From Anaeramoeba flamelloides (lineage: Eukaryota; Metamonada; Anaeramoebidae): DNA of 64,000 nt. Every line of letters starts with the position of its first letter. Within the stretch, counting starts at the first letter, position 1. The stretch spans positions 3,410,001 through 3,474,000 of the forward strand of contig JANTQA010000033.1 in NCBI GenBank assembly GCA_027625915.1, given 5' to 3'. Positions 1 through 10,919 of this stretch are shown here, piece after piece. The translations under genes were made by a program, and so were the position numbers. The notes beneath the pieces were generated by a model. It saw only the letters and a program-made list of their open reading frames with translations, did not search any database and was not told the origin of the DNA.

Positions 1-360
1 ATCAGAATGACGAAAGCTTTCGTCCCCTTGATGATTGAAAAGGGGTATGGAAGGGTCGTTAATGTTAGTTCGATGGCTGGGCAAACTGAATTCTTGTCAA
101 CCACAAAGGGGATTTCGAGCTATCCCTTGTCGAAATATTCATTAAACGGCTTGGTGAGGATCGTATCCAATTCAATCCCTGAAAAGGTAGACGTGCAAGT
201 GAACAACATGCATCCTGGTTGGTGTAAAACTAGACTAGGCACAACAAAGGCACCAAGAGAACCCGAGGTAGGCGCTCGGACAATCCTCTGGCTTGCCCTA
301 CAGGATTCAAATTTTAAATCAGGTGGCTTTTACATGGACAACAAAGAATTTGATTGGTGA
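1..360 (+). CDS. Short-chain dehydrogenase/reductase, carbonyl-reductase-like (3' part)
   Basis: This is the C-terminal half of a classical NAD(P)-dependent short-chain dehydrogenase; the frame is open to the left edge, so the 5' part with the Rossmann glycine motif lies outside the window. Visible are the NVSS segment with a catalytic-type serine (about residue 22), the YxxxK catalytic pair in SYPLSK (about residues 39-43), the HPGW(C)K loop after the active site, and the ending GGFYMDNKEFDW. That ending matches the carbonyl reductase 1 / plant menthone-neomenthol reductase branch (family knowledge). It would reduce a carbonyl substrate in the cytosol; the substrate cannot be read from this piece. 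The gene ends at TGA (358-360). No intron is seen in the visible part. Confidence 0.85.
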   Translation: MRMTKAFVPLMIEKGYGRVVNVSSMAGQTEFLSTTKGISSYPLSKYSLNGLVRIVSNSIPEKVDVQVNNMHPGWCKTRLGTTKAPREPEVGARTILWLALQDSNFKSGGFYMDNKEFDW

Positions 361-1864
361 CAGATTCCAAACCGTTTTGATAATGTGTGGGCTTCAAAAA
401 CATAAAACAAGATTTTCCCTTCGTCAAAGATCCAAGAAAAATGCGTGTTTCTCGTTTTGAAATTCCAAATTAAAATAACTTGACATTTTAAAAATCAAGA
501 AAAAACAATTCTTTTTTTCAAAATGGAACAGCTTTGAAATTAAAAACGATGTTGAAATTACAAAGTTTACATTTTTGTTTTTTGTGTCTGTTTTCTGATT
601 CTCAAAGATTTTTGGCGAATTGCTAATAAAATCAAAATTTTTACTTTTCTTTCTATTTTTAAATTACATGACACTACTTTAGAAACAATTCGTTAACAAA
701 AAATGTTCCAAGATCAATAATATTGTAAACTTTCTTTAATTTAAGCCAATAAAGATTTTGCTCAAAACTTTTTTGAACAAGCTAAAAAAAGGTTCCAACA
801 TTTTTGAATGTTGCCACAACTAGTTGTTTCTGTTATTCTCAAATTAAAAACCATAAATTTTATCTCAAAGTTTCCAAAATAAAGAGATCCCAAAGAAAAA
901 AATTCAAGATTATCATGAGATCAAATAATCTTGTGAAAAACATTGTTTTTTTTGAATACTAGTCCAACCGTTCAATTAAAATTTGAGAAAACCTGAAATA
1001 AAAATTGTTGAATCTTAATAGAGAAATAACATTAATAAAAAATTGAAAAAACATCTGCAATTTTAGTTCGAAAACCAAAGAAATGCTCTTCTTTAAATAA
1101 TACCATTTAGTCTAACCTTAAAAAGGGTAGTTTTTTCTCAAAAATACTTGGAAAGATCCAAATTCAAAAATTTTATTAGAGCTGACTTTCTGAATTTCTT
1201 CTTGTTATTCCACCTTCCTTCAAAACCGAATTATAATAAAAATTTTCATTTTTTTGTAAAAAATTATTTAAATAACACTTTATTAACGATATTTCCGGAT
1301 GAAAATGGCGAAATTGTTGATATAAACACTCTTTTAAGAGTTCAATCATCTTGGCTAAATTTACCAACTGAGAATTTCTTTTACGGAAAAAATGTGTAAA
1401 TTCCAATAGTTTTTATAATTTTATCTTTTTCCTTGAACCTTCCTATATTTGCTATTTCATAATTTCCCTTTCAAATCTGTAAACACAAAAAAAATCATAT
1501 AGGTTATTCTAAATAATTTTTATTGTAACACTTACAAGTTATCTTCTGTTTAAATATTGATCTTGTACTTGAAAATCCCTAAAATTTATTTTTTTTTAAA
1601 ATTTTTATTCATAAGATCTAATTTTAATAATTATTTTGTGTTAGTTTTTTAACTTTGGACTTTGTATTTTTTTTGTCAATTTCTTCAGAATGAAAATTCT
1701 TTTTGGGTAAGTGAATGTAAAATAACAAATTAACGAAACACCTTCCAGGTCCGAAGATAGTCCTTAATATTGAATAATTTTTTTTTTCGCTTTGAAAAAA
1801 GTGAATACTTTTTTTTTTTAACATATTTGTCAGAAGAATTTTTGATAACTGATGCTTAAAAATA
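361..1864. other. Intergenic, no gene recognised
   Basis: About 1.5 kb of AT-rich DNA lies between the dehydrogenase and the first transposon. Short open frames near 1148-1399 exist on both strands, but their composition is that of background DNA and no family is recognisable. I see no RNA gene or clear repeat here. Confidence 0.5.
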
Positions 1865-2920
1865 AACTCAATTCCAAAAATTGGGGCACACCTTCAAAAT
1901 CAATTTAATTCCAAGAAAAGGGATATTTGACTCTTAAATAGAAACATTAGATATTAACAATCAAAATAAATAATTTTAAAGTTAATTATCTATCATTTTT
2001 TTTCATTATTTTTTGATTTTTGATTTTCAATAATTTTTTTGATTTTTTTTGTATTCTTTTTTTCAATTGAAAAAAAAAATTTAAAATTTTTTTCAAAACA
2101 TTTTGAAAATCTCAAATTCACTTTAAAATGAAATTTAAAAGTTTTCATTCTGATCACAAAAAAAAATTTTTTTTTTCTCTCAAAAAGAAAAAAGATTCTT
2201 TTTATATCGAGAAAAAATTTTTTTGAAAAAAAATCATGATATGGTGTGCTAGTACACATGGGATACAAACAAACCTTATTATTATTAATGGAAGTGTGAA
2301 TACAGAATGTATTATTAATGATATTATCAAAAAAATCAAAGGAAATTCAACTCGCTAATTCAGAATATAGTGGGTTGAAATGGATTTTCAAAAAGGATGG
2401 AGCTTGTCCACATACCTCAAAAAAAAAACTCAAACTTACTTAAATCGGGGATGTAATGTTCTGGACCCCCAATTCCACAAATTTAAATCCAATTGGGAAA
2501 ACTATGGATACTAAACTGAAAAATTGTAACCAAAAAACGAAGAAGAATTTTTAAAATTTTCACTAATGTATGAAATACTTTGAGTTGGGAAACCTAAGAT
2601 AATTAGTAAACTCTATATTTAAAAGGATAGATTTAGTTATCAAAAGACAAGCTGAATCTATTAATAGTTTTTATTAATTTTTCTTTCAATAAAAATGGAT
2701 TTTTTGGTAACCGTGTTCCAAAAAATAGGGGCACACTTTTTTTTTTTTTTTTCTTTTTTTATTTTTCGAATTGAATTTTAAATTTACTATAAAATATATA
2801 AATAGTATTAATTAAATATTTTCGGGTCTTTTATTATTTTAATGTTCAAGTATCATGTATTTTGGAGTATATTTTTATTAATGTAATTTTTTTTTGTGTC
2901 CCATTTTTTGGAATTGAGTT
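1865..2920 (+). mobile_element. Decayed Tc1/mariner-type DNA transposon
   Basis: The element is bounded by terminal inverted repeats of about 26 bp (left AACTCAATTCC then AAAAA and GGGGCACAC; right the mirror image) with TA on both sides (1863-1864 and 2921-2922). Between 2236 and 2520 lie transposase remnants. One frame gives WCASTHGIQTN followed by an INGSVNTECI segment, another gives WIFQKDGACPHT, and a third gives PNSTNLNPIGK. These correspond to Tc1 transposase motifs: vWG..s..G, then W.fQqDnAp.H with the second catalytic Asp, then the NSPDLNPIEN block before the last catalytic residue. The pieces lie in different frames with stops, so it is dead. A second TIR-like stretch at about 2707-2730 in the same orientation as the left end suggests an internally deleted copy sharing the right end. 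Confidence 0.75.
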
Positions 2921-2925
2921 TAATA

Positions 2926-3351
2926 CTTTCAGAAAAGTTTAAATTAATGTTTCCAAACAAAAAGGTGTGTTTTTTGTTAGAGAAGAACTATACATCAATC
3001 TATCAAGGAAGCCAACAGTCAACCAATAAGTAATCAGGATATTGATTTTTTAAAGTTCTATTATTTAAACAAGAAATTCTAAAAATGAAGGATCAAATTG
3101 CAAAATTTATCTCAAAAAAAAGAATAAATTTTAAAGAGAAAAAGTAACAAAATTTCAAATAAATTTTATTTCTAATTTTAAAATTTACAAAAAATCATAA
3201 AGGGTTTCTTTCAAAATCAATTTGAACTCGGGTGTTTCTGTTTGGTAGTGAAGCAGGTGTTTCATTCTCATAAAAAGAAAAAAAAACAATTCATTTTATT
3301 CTGAAACTCAGATTTTACGCTTTTTAACTTGCATTATTTTGGTTGCTCTAA
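2926..3351 (+). mobile_element. Degenerate TA-type MITE, 'CAGTGATCAAAATAA' family
   Basis: This stretch aligns along its length with the better preserved copies at 39103-39576 and 40051-40533. Shared landmarks are a TGTTAGAGAAGA-like block, AAAATGAAGGATCAAATTG, the TTTGGTAGTGAA block and a terminal CATTATTTTGGTTGC. It sits directly against the right end of the Tc1-type element. No coding capacity is seen. Confidence 0.6.
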
Positions 3352-3860
3352 ATAAAATTGTATGTACAAAAACTCTAAACAAAACTCAGACGACAGAAAC
3401 TCAAAAGGCAAATAGTCTTTAATCATAACCAATTTCAACTTCAAATACCAATAAACTTTCTCTTTTGAATAGCGAAAAATAATTATTAAATCTTTTGAAA
3501 AGGTTACCATTGATTAGAACCTTGTATTTAATGTTGTTTAATTGTTTTTTTCTCGTTCTTGAGATCGTGTTTTTATTTTTTTGAAGAGTCACAGAAGCGA
3601 ATTTTTGTTTTTACAAATCGACCTTTTCTGGTGTTGTTTAAAAAGAGTTAACTAACCAAAGGATCAAGCAAAAAGAAAAGATACATTTATTTCGGAAAAA
3701 ACTGTTCAACTCATTGGAATATAAATGAAAAAAATGATTTTTAGCAGATTCCAAAATACAAACTCGATCAAATGGTTTATTTCTTAAATGCAAAATGAGA
3801 ATTTTTTCGAAATTAATTTTTCAAAATATTTATTTTTTTAACAAGTTTATTTTTTGTAAA

Positions 3861-4124
3861 ATGGGAAAGACAGAAGAACTTTCACAAGTTACAAACCCAG
3901 ATCGGAGGTGGTGCAGCGAAAACCTCGAGATTGATCAAGGAGATTACTTTTCAGAAATCTTATGGGTTCATCAAATCATAAAAAAAAAGACTGTGCAAGT
4001 GCTTATTGCACTTACAAAAAATCGCTTGTTTATTATTCAAAAAAAAGCTTTTGGGAAAAAAGCCATTAAAGATACTCTACATCTTTTAGATCTTAAAGAG
4101 CTGTATTGCCACGACGATCAAGAG
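3861..4124 (+). CDS. CARMIL-like PH-LRR protein, exon 1 (N-terminal half of PH domain)
   Basis: An 88-residue exon beginning MGKTEELSQVTNPDRRW. An upstream in-frame ATG at 3795 gives a Phe/Ile-rich extension typical of AT-rich leader DNA, so I prefer the ATG at 3861. Residues 25-88 show a strand pattern typical of the first strands of the non-canonical PH domain of CARMIL-type proteins (VQVLIALTKNRLFIIQKK, then LHLLDLKELYCHDDQE). The frame runs into GT at 4125 in phase 0. The exon at 10155 also begins in phase 0, with FKLIFHDNNTYHFSTP, which reads as the missing last strands and helix of the PH domain. CARMIL proteins bind and regulate actin capping protein at the membrane (family knowledge). 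The 6-kb distance is the main doubt; the exon could instead be a stranded gene fragment. Confidence 0.6.
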
Positions 4125-5223
4125 GTACATTTTTTAGGTTCTTTTTTTTACTCTTTTGGCATTCATAAACACAGAACACAAAATAAAAATTAAATCAAAA
4201 AAAAACAAAAATCGATTTGACAACCACAATAGTCAAACCAAAGGTCACAAAAACAAACAATTTGTGGGAGTGACTGAATTTAATCTCAAAGAAAAATAAA
4301 ATGTAAATGAATAGAAACAAAAAGAAAACTTTTTCTTTTTCAAAAAAATAAAATTTAAATAAAGGAATTTCGAATAACAATGATCGGAAAAATCTTGAGA
4401 GTTTTTCTTTGACTTTACAAGTGTTGAATTTGTTCTACTGTGATTTTCCAATTAAAAAGAAAAAACGAAAATTCTATTCAACACTTTCACGGTTAAGTGC
4501 TTTGCCTGAAACTTGAGAGTCAAAATTTTAATCCAATTAAACAGTTTGAGATGAAAGTGACACGTTACCCGAATTCGTGCCTCAATGGTGTATGGCACTC
4601 TGGGATTCAAAATTCATTTAATTAGTAAAAACCAAAGGAGTCTGATTTGGGAAAAAAGCCGATCAACAAATAACACAAAAAAAAATAAGAGGTAAAGAAG
4701 TGTTTATTCTTTTGCCTTATTTTTTATGTTTTGTGGATATTTTATTATTCCTATTCCCTAAAAAAAGTGTCAAATCAAAAAAAATTATCAAATCGGTTTT
4801 AATTTTGTAAAATGGTAGTAAAGGTTCTCATTCTGGAAATATTTTTTTGCTTATTCTTATTTTTTCCTTCATTTAAAAACAAACACCAAACCTAAAAACA
4901 AGGATGATATTTAGAAAATAAAATAGAATTCAAAACAACACATTAAAACCAAAATTTAAGAATGTTCAAATTACCAAATTTTTCATTTACTATTGTCAAA
5001 ATTAACAAAATTGAATATTTTCGATTTTTTGTTGATATGTTTTATCTATTCATAAAAATTGGACTTAAGGTTTTAACAAGTGTATTAATCAAGTTTAAGG
5101 ACTTTCAAATATCATATATCTTTCTTGATCAGTGAAAAATATTTTAAAAATTTTCCTCTTCATCAACCATTTTACAATTAAAATCGATTTGACAATTTTT
5201 TTTCATTTGATTCATGCTATTTG

Positions 5224-5318
5224 AAATATCCTCGAAAATACTTGAAATGACTCGAAAAGTTCTTCAAAAAGTGTTTTTAAGTGGCTAAAAATTTTTCGAG
5301 TATTTTTGAGAATATTTG
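5224..5318 (+). mobile_element. Small foldback element, AAATATTC family
   Basis: This 95-bp inverted repeat starts AAATATCCTCGAAAATAC and ends with the mirror GTATTTTTGAGAATATTT. Its right half (GTGTTTTTAAGTGGCTAAAA and onward) matches the right end of the 762-bp element at 16592-17353, so it is a short relative of that family. It lies in the putative CARMIL intron. Confidence 0.5.
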
Positions 5319-5350
5319 CTAGATATATTTATCGGGGAATGGTACTTTAA

Positions 5351-5810
5351 CTGTTGAGAGAAAAATGTTGGACAGAGAAAAATAGTTGGACAGAAATTTT
5401 AATTTTGAACCTTACTGAAAATGATTTTTAATTTTAATCGTTTGTGAAATAACTAAACAAAATAACAATAATATACTTATTAGAATAACGATTAATGTAA
5501 TTCTACTTTTTCATAACCTTATCTCTTATAATCTAAAGCAAGTTTAAAAATTACCATTTTCAGAATTAATAGTAAACTTTACTAAAACTTGGATTTTTGT
5601 TAAAATAGCAAGATCTAAATTTAGTTATCAACCATTCAAATGAGTATTCTACAGAAACCACCGATTAATGAACTTGTAACACATTTAAACTCGGATTTAT
5701 ATAAAAGTCACCTAGTTATCAATAGGATTTGATTTTCAATTTTACTAATATTCACAATTAAAAATGATATCCAACGATTTTTCTGTGTCCGACATTTTTC
5801 TCCCAACAGT
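5351..5810 (+). mobile_element. MITE, CTGTTGAGAG family, copy 1
   Basis: A 460-bp non-coding element with ends CTGTTGAGAGAAAAATGT and the mirror ACATTTTTCTCCCAACAG. An inverted, full-length copy lies at 19490-19946. Internal landmarks shared by both include AACGATTAATGT, CTTATCTCTTATAAT-like and CACCTAGTTATCAATAG. Both copies are flanked by TTAA on the left and TAAA on the right, so the target duplication is not resolved. Confidence 0.75.
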
Positions 5811-5965
5811 AAAATTTGTTTTTTTATATTTAAAATTATTGTGAATGAAAAAAACTGGGTTAGCCGATCATGGTTTACATACAATTTTATTTAATTTTTT
5901 TTAGGTTACACCATAACTGTTGTGAAAAAAAGTGAGTTTCTTAAAAAAAGTGGGACTATTATTTT

Positions 5966-7710
5966 GTCAAAAATTAAAAATTTAATTATTCACATTAATA
6001 AAAAGGATCAAATTCACCATAATATTTTAAAGTTAATAAGAATACAAATCAGAATGAAACTTTTTCAGAAATGTATCAGTGTCTAATTTAGATTTTCTTA
6101 ATTTCAATTTCATCAAGATAGCTCAAGTCGAATTTCTTCAAAATTAAATACTTTATTTTTGAAACTAAAAAGTTGTAAAAATGCGTTAAAAGTATATTTT
6201 TACGGCAATTCATATCCCGTGAATTATGACATTCAGAAATAATCCCTAATATTCAATCTGAATAATTTTGTGAATACTTTGGAAAAAAATTCTCCTCTTT
6301 TTTTTTTTTTTTTTATTGTTGAGCAGAGGTGATTCAACAAAATTACCTCCTATTTGCCTGAAACTCTAAAATTGTATTTAGGGTTTTTTTATCCTAACTG
6401 TAGTGTAAGCAGGATTACAGCTCAAAGGATACCTTTTCTTTAAAAAATGAAAAGAATAAATTATTTCGGAAAAAAGACAAGAAAAAGAGAAAGAAAAGCA
6501 AGAGATGAAAGAGTCAAAAAATAATAGAAAATAAGTAAAAACTTCAGTGAAAAGTTTTTTTTGTGCCCCAAGTGTTGAATGGGCTGGTGGTTGTTTCCTT
6601 TTATGTCGATTTTTTTTGGATCGCCATCATAGGTTGTTTTAATAAAGAGTTCTAAATATTTGAACAACTATAGATCAAATGAAAAAGGCTGTTTATTAAA
6701 TTTTGATTTAGAACTTTATAGATGGGTTGAATCTAAAAAGCTCTGGTTTGTAAGAATAAGATTTGGTTTTCGAAATTTTCTTTTCAGTTGCTTGGCTTTT
6801 TTTTTGTGTTATTTTTTTTTTTTATTATTTTATTTTGCTTTTTTTTTTTGTAAGTTTCCCAAATCTTGTTTTCGCAAAATCCCAGTACAAGACACCGACT
6901 CGACAGCAAAAACCCAGTTAGAGTAACGACTCGACAGATAGTACGGAAAGTTCAATTCGGTTCACTTTGGTTGGTTATAGATCGCATTCGTTGGATTCAG
7001 TTCAGTTGCATAAGTCCTCGTCGAAGATCTGATCATGAACAAGTTTGGTTGGGTTAGTCATGATCAGGTCAACCAATTCTTATAATGATTTTTTATACTT
7101 TTTACCTTTCCCAAACACCTAAAAAAACAAAAAGAGAAGGAACATAGAGCCCAAGCAACTTAAGAAGGGAAATTTGGAAAAGGTAAAAAGTATAAAAAAT
7201 AAAAAATTCTCCTCTTATTAAGATAAATCAAATTGTGAAAATGAATTGGGTTTTCAAATTTTTAATTGTAAACCTTAATCGAACCTGAAAAATTTATTTT
7301 TTATCATAAAAATATGAATATCTTATGAGATAATTTGTCAAATTTTCTAAAATCAAGTTTTTGTAGGTTTAGTAATTTGAATTTTATATCTATATGTTTT
7401 GGAAGTTTGATCATTAATCTTGATATTTAATCCTATTTTTTAAAAATAAAGTTTAAAATGGCAAAGATAAAAAATAGTGATAATTCTTCATTTTCATGAT
7501 CTATTATAATTTTGTTTTAAAAATAAAGTCTTTTGGTATCATTTATGAACGATCTTGATGAAATTGAAATTAAGAAAATCTAAATTAGACACTGATATAC
7601 TTATTAAAACACTTCATTCCTGATTTGAATTACTATTAACTTTAAAAAATCCTATGAATTTGATCATTTTTACTAATGTGAATAATTAAATTATTAAAAA
7701 TTTTGAATTA
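5966..7710. mobile_element. Long inverted-repeat element with a GC-richer core
   Basis: Arms of about 155 bp at 5966-6122 and 7549-7710 are inverted copies; both contain GTGTCTAATTTAGATTTTC and the following TTAATTTCAATTTCATCAAG. The 1.4-kb interior has no convincing gene but contains an unusually GC-rich stretch (6875-7070). It behaves like a non-autonomous DNA element. Target duplication was not resolved. Confidence 0.55.
6875..7203. other. GC-richer island with tandem repeat and two hairpins
   Basis: Two 31-bp tandem units (6875-6905 and 6906-6936) both end CGACTCGACAG. A perfect 9-bp stem, CTGATCATG (7029-7037) with CATGATCAG (7059-7067), follows. A longer stem of about 25 bp pairs 7088-7115 with 7174-7203. 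No tRNA or snRNA signature was recognised. It may be a structured RNA or an island brought in by the surrounding element. Confidence 0.35.
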
Positions 7711-8107
7711 ACAAAAGATATCAATTTAAATAATAACTAGAAACACTAAATGTATTTTTACTCTTATTTTTCATAAGATGAGATATTATGAAATAAATTT
7801 TCTTAATTAAAAAATTGCAGTGAAAAAATTTTTGAAAAAGAGATTGGGTGTCATTACTTTATAATTTGATTCTTACAACTTAAAATCTAATGATTTTTTT
7901 TACGAATTATAAATATTAACATTTATTTCAAAATATAAAAACTAAAGCGAACCTTTATTTTCTTTTAAACTGTTTTAAAATTGCAACAAAAATAACAACG
8001 ACATCAACTCAAATTTAATAAAATGATTTAAAAATGAATAATAAATAATAAATAATCTTGATTATTGAAATATTTTATACTATGTATTAAAAAATTAGTG
8101 TAATTAA

Positions 8108-8865
8108 GGGATTAACTTCACCATATATTTCAGTATAATCAAAGTATGTTGTAATCGGGTGTAAATGGTATTAGTGCACTATGGCTCAAATAGTTTCTAA
8201 AAAATCTATTATAAATCTTGGTGCACAATAAATTATTACATTTTTTACTTATGATCAAAATTAAAAAAAAGTCATTTTGAAAATTTTTTTTTTTTTAATT
8301 CCTTTTCCAAATCTAAAAATAGAAAGCTAAAATCAATAATATTCCAATATTTAAAAATTCATATTTAGAACTTCCAAAAGTAACTAATTTTTTAATTTCA
8401 AAGATTAACTCAAAAATAATCAACCTTAAAAAAACAAAAAGATTGGTTAGTTTTGTTTCCTTTTTATAAAGCTAATTTTTACATCAATTTATTTTCAATT
8501 CTTGAGAAATAATTGGTCAAAAAAATCTAATTGGTTAATTATTTAATTTTTTAAAAAAATACGAATTTTTTAGCAATTAATCTACATTTCACAACAAATT
8601 TAAGAAAGATATTTTGCAATTTTGGAGTCTTAATATTGATAATTCAACCTTTAAATTTGTGGCAAAATTCAGATTTTTATCTGAAATTGTTGGGATTTTT
8701 TACTAATACAGTGGATCATTTTTAATTCGTTAAGATCAACTTTTAAAATTACTACTTGATTAATCTGATTATTTAGAGACATTTGAATCATAACGCACTA
8801 ATGTGATTTATACCCAATTACAACTTACTTTAATCTTAGGCTTCTCCTTGGTCGAAGCTAATCCC
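8108..8865 (+). mobile_element. TTAA-type MITE, GGGATTA ends, copy 1
   Basis: The element is flanked by TTAA on both sides (8104-8107 and 8866-8869). Its TIRs are about 75 bp: GGGATTAACTTC at the left and the mirror of GGGATTAGCTTC at the right, with a shared inner block (GGGTGTAAATGGTATTAGTG-like). An inverted copy lies at 35500-36259. TTAA duplication is typical of the piggyBac superfamily. No transposase is present. Confidence 0.75.
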
Positions 8866-9357
8866 TTAAAATCCATTTTGCAACAGTTTTAAAATAAATG
8901 GAACAAAATTTTCATAAAAGCTTTCCAAAAAAAAATTTACAAAATCATGTAAAATTTCGAATCTTTTAATTCTTAAAATCAGTTTAAATTATTAATTTCC
9001 CTCTTAGAGAATTGGGGTACTTTGATGATTTGTTTTAATTCTTGGAATGTGATTATTTTGGAAAGCTGAATGAAGTTTTTGATCTTTATATTTTACAATT
9101 AACAATAAGATCAAATATTTGTAAAATAAAAATTATTAAATAAATTATCTAAAATGAAATTAATAATATCGAAAAAAATTTCTAAAACTAAAAATAAGTT
9201 GAAAAAATAATTTATTTTTTTAACTTTTATGTTGATTAATTTTTTAATTTTTTTCATGTATTTTATTTTTTCACATTCTTTGGACAATAAATTGTATTAA
9301 AATCCTCATTTAAAATGTCTTTTAATTAAAACATTAATTTATTTAAAGAAATATACA

Positions 9358-9376
9358 TTGTGTGTGTGTGTGTGTG
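9358..9376. repeat. (TG)n microsatellite
   Basis: A short TG dinucleotide run ending TGTGCGTG. Confidence 0.9.
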
Positions 9377-9439
9377 CGTGGATGTAAAACAGTTATTTCA
9401 ACCTTGATGTGAAAAGTGCCTTATTTTTTTACAAGTATT

Positions 9440-9890
9440 CTAAAATATTAGGGGTAAGTAAGTTCTCTAGAATACCAGATTTTACTAATTGAAAATATGA
9501 GAAAATTTAGGCACCCTATGAAAACCCAAGGGCACTTTTCTTGGCATTTTTTATTTCATTGAAAAAATATATTAATTTTATAAATAAATAGAAAACTTTC
9601 CATTTTATTTTTTTTTTTGATTCAAAAGAATTAAAAACAATTATATCTAGTTTTTCTTGGGTTTTATTGTTTAATTTGAAAATCGATATATTTTCTCAAA
9701 TAAAACAAAAAATTCCGTGAAAACATAGGTTCTACACAGCAACTCTTTAGCACACTACAGAAACCTAACAATGAAATCCAATTTCTGTTTTATTCTGAAA
9801 ATCAATAAATTTTCGTAATTCAAACTGAAATTCGAAAAAGCCATGCAGATATTTTCCAGAATTTAAAAGAATCCAATTATATTAAACTAT
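9440..9890. repeat. Diverged palindromic-repeat block
   Basis: The block contains TTCTCTAGAATACC, GGGCACTTTTC, AAAATCGATATATTTTC and AAACCTAACAA motifs resembling the arrays at 33014-33604 and 45533-45929. It is much more diverged than those. No gene is seen. Confidence 0.35.
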
Positions 9891-10154
9891 TTTATTCTAT
9901 TCTGTTAAATAATAATAATAAAAAATAATATCACAAACAGGGGATTAATCAATTGATTCTATCATATTTAATAATAATAATAAAAATTATCTTAAAAAAG
10001 AAGATCAATATGATTGTTTTTTTCTTTCCTCAAGATATTTTCAAATCTTAAAAATAAATTTCTTCTTTAATAATTATATTTAAGTTAAAATTATGTGATT
10101 ATCAAAAAAAAAAAAATTTAATAATCAAAAAAAAAACAACAAAAAAAAAAATAG

Positions 10155-10886
10155 TTCAAATTAATATTCCATGATAATAATACCTATCATTTTTCAACAC
10201 CAATGACCCCCACATTAACAAAAAATTTAATGACGAGGGTAACTGAAATCACTTCTGGCTTCCCACCACAAATGATACCAAATATCAACATGGACACTAC
10301 ACGATATGATGAGTTAATGTCTGACATGCCGATAATTGATCCAGGAGAAGGCTTTTTGATTATTTATATCGCCATTCGCGATTATTATAATTATACAAAC
10401 AAAATTGAGATGCAAAATGAAATATCGATGAATGAAACAGATTCAAAAATCAGAAATCTAATCAAGCAATCTATTGAAAGGAACGATCCGACAATTGATT
10501 TAGATCAAGTGGAGTTTCAGTCTGAAAAGGAATATAATTTAATTTTGACACATTTATTTACTGCACTTAGATTTAATACATGGTTTGAGAATTTGAAATT
10601 TACCAAAACCAACGAATATGTTTCCAATTTTTTAATAATGTTTGCACGTTCATTTTGGTATTACCATCCATGGGCCTGTTTAAATTTCTCAAATTTAGGA
10701 TTAAATTCCGGGTTTTCTTATTTGGGGAAAAAAATGATCAACGTTTCTCGACGTATTAAAACAAATGAGCTTGACAACAGCAATAACGATAATACTGGGA
10801 ATAATGGATATGACACTTTTAATAATAACCAAAATAATAATATTCATAAGCAATTATTAGAGACATTAAATTTGCAATACGTCGAA

Positions 10887-10919
<33 letters not shown>

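Larger units (their letters stand above)
4125..10154 (+). other. Putative 6-kb intron of the CARMIL-like gene, packed with repeats
   Basis: The intron is inferred from a phase-matched GT (4125) and AG (10153-10154) joining two halves of a PH domain. It holds a small foldback (5224-5318), a 460-bp MITE (5351-5810), an inverted-repeat element (5966-7710), a TTAA element (8108-8865), a (TG)n tract (9358-9376) and a block of palindromic repeats (9440-9890). Between 4125 and 5223, and from 7711 to 8107, I see no gene or structured repeat. Confidence 0.5.

Noticed and set aside
1148-1406. Overlapping open frames of 76-83 codons on both strands
   Set aside because: Composition equals the spacer, no recognisable domain, and no splice-linked partner.
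4480-4640. tRNA-like words (TCAATGGTGTATGGCACTCT, resembling the 5' half of tRNA-Gln)
   Set aside because: No acceptor stem, no T-loop with GTTCRA in the right place and no cloverleaf could be formed. At most a tRNA fragment.
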